Below, piece after piece: positions 17,462 to 24,886 of a DNA stretch of 64,000 nt. The stretch covers positions 1 to 64,000 of the forward strand of contig CABSLQ010000003.1 of the NCBI GenBank assembly GCA_902478605.1. Reading direction: 5' to 3'. Position 1 is the stretch's first letter. Each line of letters starts with the position of its first letter. The notes beneath the pieces are model-generated. The model made no database searches and was not told the origin of the DNA. It worked only from the letters and a program-made list of their open reading frames with translations. Position numbers and translations under genes: made by a program. Origin of the DNA: an uncultured Oscillospiraceae bacterium. Lineage in GTDB: Bacteria; Bacillota; Clostridia; Oscillospirales; Acutalibacteraceae.

Positions 17462-18457
17462 TTAGACTGCCTTTGTGACTCCGTAAACAGCGGACATCTC
17501 CATGTTGTCCAGCATGTCATCCAGGGCCTTTACTTCACCGGGAGAAAGACGCACATCCGCGGCCCCGGCGTTTTCCCGCATCCGCTCTTCCTGCCGGGTG
17601 CCGGGTATGGGCACGATCCAGGGCTTCTTGCAGAGCATCCAGGCCAGCGAAATCTGCGCCGGGGTGGCCTCCTTCTCTTCGGCCATACGATGCAGAAGCT
17701 CCAATAGTTCCCGGTTCCGGTCGACGGCTTCGTCGGTAAACTGGGGCATCCCCGCCCGGTAGTCGTTTTTGGCGTCGAAGTGCTCCCCCTTGCCATAGCG
17801 GCCGGTGAGGAAACCGTTGGCCATGGGGGAAAAAGCCACCAGTCCCACGCCAAGCTCTTCCAGTACCGGGAACAGCGGTTCATATTGCCGGGCCATCATG
17901 GAATAGCGGTTCTGCACCGCCGTCACGGGGCAGACCGCGTGGGCACGGCGCAGATAATCCGCATTTGCCTCCGAGATGCCCCAGTGGGTGATCTTGCCCT
18001 CCCGTATGAGGTCGGCCATAACGCCCGCCACCTCCTCCGGCGGAACCGCCGGATCGATGCGGTGCTGAAAATACAGGTCGATGTGATCGGTGCCCAGGCG
18101 TTTCAGGGATCCCTCCACCGATTGGCGGATGACTGCGGGACGTGAATCGGGGATCAGCGGCAGCGGTACGCGGCCGCTTGTATAATCAAACCGCAGACCG
18201 CATTTGGTGGCGATAACCACCTGGTTCCGCACCGGGGCCAACGCTTCGCCCACCAGCCGCTCGTTCATGTGCGGATCCGCTGCCGTACCGTAAACCTCGG
18301 CGGTATCAAAAAAAGTATAGCCGATTTCCGCGGCCCGGCGCAGCAGGCTGACCGCCTCCTTCTCTCCAGTCGGCGGGCCGTATGCGTGGGAAAACCCCAT
18401 ACAGCCCAGACCCACGGCGGAAACAGACAAATCCTTTCCTAACCTTCTTGTCTGCAT
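17462..18457 (-). CDS. Aldo/keto reductase (YhdN/AKR13-like)
   Basis: 331 residues. Starts MQTRRLGKDLSVSAVGLGCMG, then FFDTAEVYG, VVIATKCGL, the catalytic-His strand IDLYFQHRID, WGISEANADYLRRAH, AFSPMANGFLTGRYG and PIPGTRQEERMREN, a typical ketose/aldose reductase of the AKR11-13 groups. Probably detoxifies aldehydes or dicarbonyls. ATG after AAGGAG. A LysR gene on the same strand upstream may control both reductases. Confidence 0.92.
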   Translation of the reverse strand: MQTRRLGKDLSVSAVGLGCMGFSHAYGPPTGEKEAVSLLRRAAEIGYTFFDTAEVYGTAADPHMNERLVGEALAPVRNQVVIATKCGLRFDYTSGRVPLPLIPDSRPAVIRQSVEGSLKRLGTDHIDLYFQHRIDPAVPPEEVAGVMADLIREGKITHWGISEANADYLRRAHAVCPVTAVQNRYSMMARQYEPLFPVLEELGVGLVAFSPMANGFLTGRYGKGEHFDAKNDYRAGMPQFTDEAVDRNRELLELLHRMAEEKEATPAQISLAWMLCKKPWIVPIPGTRQEERMRENAGAADVRLSPGEVKALDDMLDNMEMSAVYGVTKAV

Positions 18458-18598
18458 TTGCTCATCTCCTTCTGCTATGATTGTAAACCCGCTGTCCGGA
18501 AAGCAGAAGTCTCCATTCGTTACGCAGTAAAAACCATAGGGTTATATCTTTTTCCCCGTCCCCGCTTGTATTCCTATGCATGGTGAATATAGTAAAAA

Positions 18599-18624
18599 AT
18601 CGAGACATCCGCAGACGTCTCGAT
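18599..18624 (-). terminator. Terminator of the LysR gene
   Basis: ATCGAGAC/GTCTCGAT stem with a ten-base loop, followed by TTTTTTA on the minus strand. Confidence 0.75.
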
Positions 18625-18664
18625 TCGCAATACCATATAGGGAAGGCCGTCGGATTCGTTCCCG

Positions 18665-19558
18665 TCAGGAAGCGGATACCTTTTCCACCGCCCGCAGGAA
18701 CCGCTCCACAACAGGAGAAGGCTCCGGGGAATGGAGCAGGCCAAACGGGATCGTATACCCCCAATCCACCGGCATAATTTTAAGAAGCGGATGCACATAC
18801 CGCCAATTTTCAATGGCCATCAGCACGCAGTTGTTGTTTTCGCACTGGTTGAAGACAGACACGTCGTAAAAATCAAAATCGATAATGTGGATTTGGGGAT
18901 GATTTTTCCATAGATCGTCCCGCAGTAAATCCACATAATGGCTCCAGTTGCGGCGCATCAGCATCAGGTTTTCCCCATATAAATCCTGTACGGTCAGCTT
19001 GTCCTTCTGGGCCAGTTTGTGATGGATGGATACCGCACAGCAGATGGGCTCCCGCGAAATGCCCAGCCCCGCGCACTGACGCAGGTTCAGCATGGTCTCG
19101 TCAAAGATGCCCGCCACCACGTCGATGTTCTGTCCCAGATTGGCCAGAATTTCCCGGGCGTTTTCCGGGGTATTCTCAAAAGGGATAAGCTGAAACTTTG
19201 TATTGGGGCAGTCCTCCTGCAGCTTGGGCCACAGGTCCACCAGCACCTGCGCCGGGGTCATGGGCGACGTGCCAATGCGGATGACGCTGTCCGACTCCTG
19301 CATCGCGTTTTTCGCCCGGGTGACCGAGTCACGGCAGTATTGGATGATATACTTGGCATCCTGATAGAGGGACTGCCCCGCCTTGGTCGGCTGAAGCCCC
19401 CGGTGCGTCCGGACAAAAAGCTGCAGGTTCAGGCTTTCCTCCAGCAGATTGATTTGTTTGATGACCGCCGGCGGGGAAATATACAGGCGCTCCGCCGCCT
19501 TATTGAAGCTGCCGGATTCCATCACGCACAGAAACGTTTCCAGCTGAGGATTGTACAT
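18665..19558 (-). CDS. LysR family transcriptional regulator
   Basis: 297 residues. N-terminal helix-turn-helix: LETFLCVMESGSFNKAAERLYISPPAVIKQINLLEESL. The C-terminal periplasmic-binding-like effector domain begins about residue 90 (SVIRIGTSPMTPAQVLVDLWP). Activators of this type usually sense a small metabolite; here the aldo/keto reductases downstream are the obvious candidate targets. A terminator separates them, so they would be separate transcripts. Confidence 0.9.
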   Translation of the reverse strand: MYNPQLETFLCVMESGSFNKAAERLYISPPAVIKQINLLEESLNLQLFVRTHRGLQPTKAGQSLYQDAKYIIQYCRDSVTRAKNAMQESDSVIRIGTSPMTPAQVLVDLWPKLQEDCPNTKFQLIPFENTPENAREILANLGQNIDVVAGIFDETMLNLRQCAGLGISREPICCAVSIHHKLAQKDKLTVQDLYGENLMLMRRNWSHYVDLLRDDLWKNHPQIHIIDFDFYDVSVFNQCENNNCVLMAIENWRYVHPLLKIMPVDWGYTIPFGLLHSPEPSPVVERFLRAVEKVSAS

Positions 19559-19668
19559 GCGATCACCGTCCTGACTTTTAAAACACCGTTAATCCATCTA
19601 AACATATTGTATTGGGTTTCTTCCGTTTTGTCAAACTGTTCAGCCAGCCATACAAAACGGGCCGAAGA

Positions 19669-19714
19669 AAAAGCGCCTGCGGGCCGCAATACATGGCCTG
19701 CAAGCGCTTTTTTC
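19669..19714 (-). terminator. Terminator after the 41-residue ORF
   Basis: AAAGCGC(CTGCGGGCC)/(GGCCTGCAA)GCGCTTT forms a long GC-rich stem with T runs on both sides; 37 bases downstream of the small membrane ORF. Confidence 0.8.
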
Positions 19715-19751
19715 TCAGAGGCGGAACATAAATGCCCCTGACTATGTACCG

Positions 19752-19877
19752 TCAACGATAGCGAAAATCTTCGACCAGCGGCTTATGCCGGACCCCGCGT
19801 TCCTTTCTGTACCAGAAGCACAGCGCCGCGACCGCCGCCGCGCACACCGCGGTAAGAACCAGCCAAACTCTGCTCAT
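19752..19877 (-). CDS. 41-residue single-span membrane peptide
   Basis: Short ORF with one hydrophobic stretch (VWLVLTAVCAAAVAALCFWY) followed by a basic tail (RKERGVRHKPL). The ribosome site upstream is weak (GGAT region), but the ORF sits just ahead of a good terminator and 90 bases downstream of another secreted/membrane gene. Composition fits a small membrane protein. No family recognised. Confidence 0.5.
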   Translation of the reverse strand: MSRVWLVLTAVCAAAVAALCFWYRKERGVRHKPLVEDFRYR

Positions 19878-19967
19878 ATCCGCCACATCCCTTCTTTTTA
19901 TATTCTATGCTTCCCGCCGCAGGGCGGTGCCTGTTTTTTTATCGTCTCTTCCCTTATATTAATTATA

Positions 19968-20354
19968 TTATATCGCCTTATAAAATGCAATGGCCAGTCC
20001 CGCCAGCGACAGAATGCCCAGCGCAATCACGCCCGCGGTGAAGCCGACCGTTTCGGTCGTCTGATGCGCGCTGGCGCCGTCGGACAAATATACCGGCGCT
20101 TCCACTACCTGTTCGATCCGATCGGCGGGCGGAAGTGCGGGATCGTCCCCCTGCAAATCCTCCTCCATCGGCTCGCCTTCTATTTCGGTAATGACAATCG
20201 GCTCGGTGTAGGTGAACACACGTACCACGCGCCCTTCCTCATCGATCCGTTCGCTCCAATAGCCGACCTCCTGCGCGCTGGCCATGAGCCCCGCGAAAGA
20301 AAACAGCAGCACGAAAGCCAGTACCATCCAAACATATTTACCCATCTTTTTCAC
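19968..20354 (-). CDS. Secreted/membrane-anchored protein of unknown function
   Basis: 128 residues from a GTG that follows AAAGGAG by eight bases. N-terminal signal (VWMVLAFVLLFSFAGLMASA, probable cleavage at ASA-QE), an acidic extracellular part with repeated beta-like segments (RVVRVFTYTEPIVITEIEGE) and a C-terminal membrane span (TAGVIALGILSLAGLAIAFY). No sortase motif. I do not recognise the family. Probably the first gene of a two-gene unit with the 41-residue ORF. Confidence 0.65.
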   Translation of the reverse strand: MKKMGKYVWMVLAFVLLFSFAGLMASAQEVGYWSERIDEEGRVVRVFTYTEPIVITEIEGEPMEEDLQGDDPALPPADRIEQVVEAPVYLSDGASAHQTTETVGFTAGVIALGILSLAGLAIAFYKAI

Positions 20355-20448
20355 AGGGGTCACTCCTTTCCGCCCTCAGGGGGCTTACCTATGCTTATAT
20401 TGTATACGCCTGTGCCATAAAAAGATACCGCATTTGATTACAAAGCGA

Positions 20449-20536
20449 TGACACTTTTGTGACAATTTGGCCAAAGAAATGACAAAGCTGTAACACCTGT
20501 TCCGGACGGGCAAATCCAATAAAACAAAGGTTGTAA
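20449..20536 (+). promoter_or_regulatory. Repeated TGACA/TGTAAC boxes upstream of the desulfurase operon
   Basis: TGACA at 20449, 20460 and 20480, and TGTAAC at 20489 and in the -35 at 20531. Spacings of 11, 20 and 9 are close to helical turns. A possible activator or repressor array, with no recognised regulator. Confidence 0.35.
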
Positions 20537-20559
20537 CTTTACGCATTTTATTATATAAT
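20531..20559 (+). promoter_or_regulatory. Promoter of the desulfurase-sortase-thiI-cinA operon
   Basis: TTGTAA (20531-20536), 17-base spacer, TATAAT (20554-20559). Expected start near 20566, 80 bases ahead of the TTG start codon. Confidence 0.75.
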
Positions 20560-20645
20560 AGGATAACGGCGTTCCCTCTGCACATCTCCGCTTCCACCGG
20601 GAAAGGGGTATGCAATCTACAAACGCCGTGCGGAGGAATTCAACC

Positions 20646-21791
20646 TTGAGGCAAGCATATCTGGATAACAGCGCTACCACCGCCGTTTGCAGGCCGGCGG
20701 CGGATAAGGCCTATGCCATGATGACCGCCTGCTACGGCAACCCCTCTTCCCGGCATGCGGTCGGGTTTGCGGCGGAACAGGAGCTGCATGCGGCGCGGCG
20801 CGCCGTGGCCTCCCTGCTCGCCTGTCCGGCCGAAGCCGTCACCTTCACCTCGGGCGGTACCGAAGCGAATAACCTGGCCGTGCTCGGCGCGGCCGCGGCC
20901 GGCCGCCGGCGCGGGCGCCATCTGGTGACCACCGCCATCGAGCATCCGTCGGTTGCCGCCTGCTTTGACGAACTGGAAAAACAGGGATTTGAAGTCACCC
21001 GCGTCATGCCCGACGAGGAAGGCGGCATCCCCGCTGAGCGACTCGCGCAGGCCTGCCGGGAAGACACGCTCCTTGTCAGCGCCATGCTTGTGGGCAACGA
21101 AACCGGCGTGCGCCTCCCCATCGAAGAGGCCGTGCCTCTCATCCGCCGGCGTGCCCCCCTTGCCCTGATTCACACCGACGCGGTGCAGGCCGTCGGCCGC
21201 CTGCCGGTGCACCCGGCCAAGCTTGGGGTGGACCTTCTCTCGCTGAGCGGGCATAAGCTGCACGCCCCCAAGGGCGTCGGCGCGCTGTACGTCAGGCCCG
21301 GTGTGCGCCTTCTCCCCCGTGCTCTCGGCGGCGGGCAGGAAAAGGGGCTGCGTTCCGGCACCGAACCGCTTCCCCTCATTGCTGCGCTCGGCGAAGCGAT
21401 CGCCGCCCTCCCTTCTTTCGAAGAACAGATGCAGCACTACACCGCACTGCGCACCGCATTGCTGGACGGCCTGCGGGTTCTGGGCGAGAAAACCGCCGTC
21501 GTTCCCCATCTGCCCGCCAAGGGCGTGCCATACATCGTCAACGTCTCCTTCCCCGGCTTCAAAAGCGAAACGCTGCTGCATTTCCTGGCACAGCGCGGCG
21601 TCTCCGTTTCAAGCGGGTCGGCCTGCGCCAAGGGGAAGCAAAGCCCTGTGCTGACCGCGCTGGGCCTTCCTCCCGCCGAACGGGACAGCGCCCTGCGCAT
21701 TAGCTTTTGCCGCGACAATACCACGGACGATATTGAGCAGCTTCTGGCCGCTCTGGAAGAGGCCGTCACCTCCCTCGTACGTGTAAAATAA
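20646..21791 (+). CDS. Cysteine desulfurase (NifS/IscS type)
   Basis: 381 residues, PLP-dependent. Takes sulfur from cysteine as a persulfide, supplying ThiI and Fe-S assembly. N-terminus AYLDNSATTAV, TSGGTEANNLAVLG (PLP phosphate site), IEHPSVAACF, SLSGHKLHAPKGVGALYV (catalytic Lys) and the mobile loop SSGSACAKG with the persulfide Cys. TTG start chosen: GGAGG ends nine bases before it, and the codons before it are not desulfurase-like. In many Firmicutes this gene directly precedes thiI to form a thiouridine unit; here a sortase gene lies between them. Confidence 0.93.
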   Translation: MRQAYLDNSATTAVCRPAADKAYAMMTACYGNPSSRHAVGFAAEQELHAARRAVASLLACPAEAVTFTSGGTEANNLAVLGAAAAGRRRGRHLVTTAIEHPSVAACFDELEKQGFEVTRVMPDEEGGIPAERLAQACREDTLLVSAMLVGNETGVRLPIEEAVPLIRRRAPLALIHTDAVQAVGRLPVHPAKLGVDLLSLSGHKLHAPKGVGALYVRPGVRLLPRALGGGQEKGLRSGTEPLPLIAALGEAIAALPSFEEQMQHYTALRTALLDGLRVLGEKTAVVPHLPAKGVPYIVNVSFPGFKSETLLHFLAQRGVSVSSGSACAKGKQSPVLTALGLPPAERDSALRISFCRDNTTDDIEQLLAALEEAVTSLVRVK

Positions 21792-21821
21792 CCTGTTTCC
21801 CCGAAAGGAAGTGCAGCCGTC

Positions 21822-23591
21822 ATGGCCAACGAAGAAAAGAAATCCGGCGGCATCCCCATGGATGACGCGATGAAAAACGAATTGGAAGTCCTGCGTCTGA
21901 TGCAGGAATACCGGACCGGCGGGCGCCGCGCACAATCCGAGGCGAAAACAAACACGCCGGCAGAAAACGCCGCCCCTTCTTCCCCGGGCGATACGGCGGC
22001 GCAAGCAGAACCCCCGTCTTCGGTTCCGCTGCATACCGCGTCCGTACCCGCCCCTTCTTCTCCTGCTCCTGGGGCCCCCGCTGCAGCCGCCGCCGCGACG
22101 CCGCCGCGGCGTTCCATCAAGGAAATTCTCATCAGCGCGCTGGAAAGCGTCATACCCAAGCGGGGAGATGCGCCGCTGGAAATCGTGCGCAAATGCGTGT
22201 TCATCGTGGCGCTGCTGGTGCTCATCGGCTCGGTGTCCTACATTATCTATGATATGGTATATATCCCCGCTAACAACAAGGCGGTATACGACGGCCTGGG
22301 CGAATTGTATGACCCCGATCATCCCACTGTGGTCGACCCGCAGTATGAAAACTACCCCTATCCCGAAGGGATGGACGACGCCTTTAAAAATCTCTATCCG
22401 CTCAATACCGATCTGCGCGGCTGGATCACGTATAACGCCACCACCAGCAACGACTTTCTCAAGATCAACTATCCTATCCTCTATTCGGGAGATAACGAGA
22501 AATACCTGACCCAAGACTTTTACGGCAATACTCTCAACAAAAACGGCGCCCTTTTCTTTGACGAGCGCAACACCATCGAAAGCCCTGACGATTATAATAA
22601 AGTTCTCATCGTTTACGGACATAATATGGCCAGCGGCCAGATGTTCTCCGGTTTGAATAAATTTATAAACAGCGTCAACAATGTGCGCGCCGCCCCCCTC
22701 ATCACCATGAATACCCTGTATGAGCGAAACCAGTATAAGGTGTTTGCCGTCGTCATGGTGGACAACGAGGAACAAAACCAGCGCTATCGCTTCAACTACC
22801 TGCGTACCCAGTTCAGCAGCGACGACGATTTTCTCAATTATATCAACGAGATCCGCGCCCGTTCGATGTACGATTACAACAGCGTGGACGTGAACGCCGA
22901 TGACGAGCTGCTTGTGCTTTCCACCTGTACGAGTAAACGGGTGCTCGGCGACGGCCGCCTGGCTGTGATCGCCCGCCGCGTGCGGGAGGGCGAATCCACC
23001 TCGGTGGACACCCGCGCTATTCTCAAAAACGACGATGTCATCATGCCTTACGCCTGGTATACCAAGCAGGATCTGGAGCCTCATCCCTTCTATACCGATT
23101 CGAGCTATACCATCCCGCTGGCCACCGTGACCTCGCCTTCGACCAGCACCACCATCGGCAGCGGAATCGGTACGCTCCCCACCGGTGATTCGACCTCCAC
23201 CGACAGCACCACGCAGAACACCGGCACTATCCGTCCGGGAGATACAACCGGTTCAGCCACTACAAGCGGCACCACTTCCGGCACCACGACGCCGACCACG
23301 CCGCCCACCACTCCTACAGGTGGTGAAAATACCACCACATCGACTGCGCCGCCCGCCACAGGCGGGGATACCACCACGTCGACCAGCGATACCACACCGT
23401 CGAGCGACACGACACCTTCCAGTGACACCACACCATCAAGCGACACCACCCCCTCCAGTGACACCACACCGTCGAGCGACACGGCCCCGACGGAGGATAC
23501 CACGCCGACGAGTGATACCCCGCCAAGCGAGACGGAGCCTTCGGTTGAACCTTCTGCCGAGGATACCCAGCCGGCCGCCGTGGAAGAATAA
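21822..23591 (+). CDS. Class B-like sortase with Pro/Ala-rich cytoplasmic N-terminus and Thr-rich C-terminal tail
   Basis: 589 residues. Residues 1-120 are a charged then Pro/Ala/Ser-rich cytoplasmic region; a membrane span lies at about 126-146; the extracellular sortase domain is about 170-420; the tail from about 430 is Thr/Ser/Pro-rich with five tandem DTTPSS units. Catalytic residues are all present: His267 in VYGHNM, Cys369 in LSTCTS and the Arg cluster 385-388 in ARRVR. The W-x-x-Y-x-I-NYPI strand is typical of class B. It would link sorting-signal proteins or pilins to cell wall. No sorted substrate is encoded here. The long N- and C-terminal additions are unusual. Confidence 0.88.
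   Translation: MANEEKKSGGIPMDDAMKNELEVLRLMQEYRTGGRRAQSEAKTNTPAENAAPSSPGDTAAQAEPPSSVPLHTASVPAPSSPAPGAPAAAAAATPPRRSIKEILISALESVIPKRGDAPLEIVRKCVFIVALLVLIGSVSYIIYDMVYIPANNKAVYDGLGELYDPDHPTVVDPQYENYPYPEGMDDAFKNLYPLNTDLRGWITYNATTSNDFLKINYPILYSGDNEKYLTQDFYGNTLNKNGALFFDERNTIESPDDYNKVLIVYGHNMASGQMFSGLNKFINSVNNVRAAPLITMNTLYERNQYKVFAVVMVDNEEQNQRYRFNYLRTQFSSDDDFLNYINEIRARSMYDYNSVDVNADDELLVLSTCTSKRVLGDGRLAVIARRVREGESTSVDTRAILKNDDVIMPYAWYTKQDLEPHPFYTDSSYTIPLATVTSPSTSTTIGSGIGTLPTGDSTSTDSTTQNTGTIRPGDTTGSATTSGTTSGTTTPTTPPTTPTGGENTTTSTAPPATGGDTTTSTSDTTPSSDTTPSSDTTPSSDTTPSSDTTPSSDTAPTEDTTPTSDTPPSETEPSVEPSAEDTQPAAVEE
23390..23485 (+). repeat. Tandem 18-bp coding repeat (DTTPSS units)
   Basis: Five consecutive six-residue units DTTPSS within the sortase tail, with synonymous variation between copies. 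This is protein-level repetition with moderate DNA drift, so it is not a very recent slippage product. Confidence 0.8.
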
Positions 23592-23611
23592 CACAAAGGA
23601 ACGGAAACTAC

Positions 23612-24787
23612 ATGTCTGACAACCGGGAAATTCTACTGATAAAAAGCGGCGAGCTTGCCCTCAAAGGCCTCAACCGCGGTACCTTTGAAGCCGTACTGAT
23701 GAAAAACCTGCGCCGCCGTCTGGCGCCGCTCGGCCGCTTCTCCATCCGCAAGGCGCAGTCTACCATTTACATCGAACCCGACGGAACGGTGGATTGGGAC
23801 GAAGCCTGCGCACGCGTCGCCGACGTGTTCGGCCTGTCTGCCTTTTCCCGCGCACAGGTGTGCGACAAGGAGCTGGAGGCCATCTGTGCCGCCGCCGTGT
23901 CCTACCTGCGCCCGCAGCTGCAGGAAGCCAAAACCTTCAAGGTGGAAGCTAAGCGCAGCGATAAGGCCTTTCCCCTCAAATCGCCGGAGCTTTGCGCCGA
24001 GGTAGGCGGCCGGATACTGGAAGCCTATCCCCACCTGAAGGTCGACGTGCATAACCCGGAGGTGGAGGTGATGGTGGAGGTGCGGGATTTCGCCGCCTAC
24101 GTCCACGCGGCGCAGCTGCCCGGCGCAGGCGGTATGCCGGTGGGCACCGGCGGACGGGCCGCCCTGCTCATCTCGGGGGGGATCGATTCCCCGGTTGCCG
24201 GCTATATGATGGCCAAGCGGGGGGTGGAGCTCACCTGTGTGCATTTCGCCTCTCCCCCCTATACGAGCGAACGCGCCGAACAGAAGGTGATTTCGCTCCT
24301 CGAGCAGGTGGCACGGTATGCCGGGCGCATGACGCTGCATATCGTCCCCTTCACCCATATCCAGGAGGAAATTCAGCGCCATTGTCCCGAGGATCTTTTT
24401 ACGCTGATCATGCGCCGCTTCATGATGCGCATTGCCTGCGCCGTGGCCGAAAAGGAGGACTGCGGCGCCCTGATCACGGGTGAAAGCGTCGGGCAGGTCG
24501 CGAGTCAGACGATCCCCGCCATGGCCTGCACCGATGCGGTGGCGGACCGGCCGGTGTTTCGGCCCGTCGTGGGCATGGACAAGGAAGAAATTGTCGCCAT
24601 CGCCCGGCGCATCGGTACCTTTTCCATCTCGATTCAGCCATATGAAGACTGCTGCACCGTGTTTACTCCGCGTCATCCCCGTACCCGGCCGAAACGCACG
24701 GCCGTGGAGGCGGCGGAGGCGGCGCTGGATATCCCGGCGCTTCTCAGCGAAGCGCTGGAACATATACGTATCCTTCCCATTGCGTAG
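23612..24787 (+). CDS. thiI: tRNA 4-thiouridine sulfurtransferase ThiI
   Basis: 391 residues. Uses ATP to adenylate U8 of tRNA and transfers sulfur from cysteine desulfurase. N-terminal ferredoxin-like and THUMP domains (KSGELALKGLNRGTFE, about 1-165), then the PP-loop ATP pyrophosphatase LLISGGIDSPVAGYMM, VHFASPPYTSERA and LITGESVGQVASQT. The rhodanese domain of the E. coli enzyme is missing, as usual in Firmicutes. A DCCTVF motif near residue 350 supplies Cys. Operon position after the desulfurase fits the pathway. Confidence 0.95.
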   Translation: MSDNREILLIKSGELALKGLNRGTFEAVLMKNLRRRLAPLGRFSIRKAQSTIYIEPDGTVDWDEACARVADVFGLSAFSRAQVCDKELEAICAAAVSYLRPQLQEAKTFKVEAKRSDKAFPLKSPELCAEVGGRILEAYPHLKVDVHNPEVEVMVEVRDFAAYVHAAQLPGAGGMPVGTGGRAALLISGGIDSPVAGYMMAKRGVELTCVHFASPPYTSERAEQKVISLLEQVARYAGRMTLHIVPFTHIQEEIQRHCPEDLFTLIMRRFMMRIACAVAEKEDCGALITGESVGQVASQTIPAMACTDAVADRPVFRPVVGMDKEEIVAIARRIGTFSISIQPYEDCCTVFTPRHPRTRPKRTAVEAAEAALDIPALLSEALEHIRILPIA

Positions 24788-24886
24788 CGTCCCACAGCCG
24801 GACGCGGCTTGCCGCATTCTCATCCGGCCGCACCGTTCACAAACGACTGCACCCCGCGCCCCTGTAAGCTCTATGGAGGAACTTGT

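Noticed and set aside
23390..23485. CRISPR-like array
   Set aside because: 18-bp units without spacers, in frame within a coding region.
23105..23596. Val/Ser-repeat minus-strand ORF
   Set aside because: Mirror image of the DTTPSS repeats of the sortase tail.
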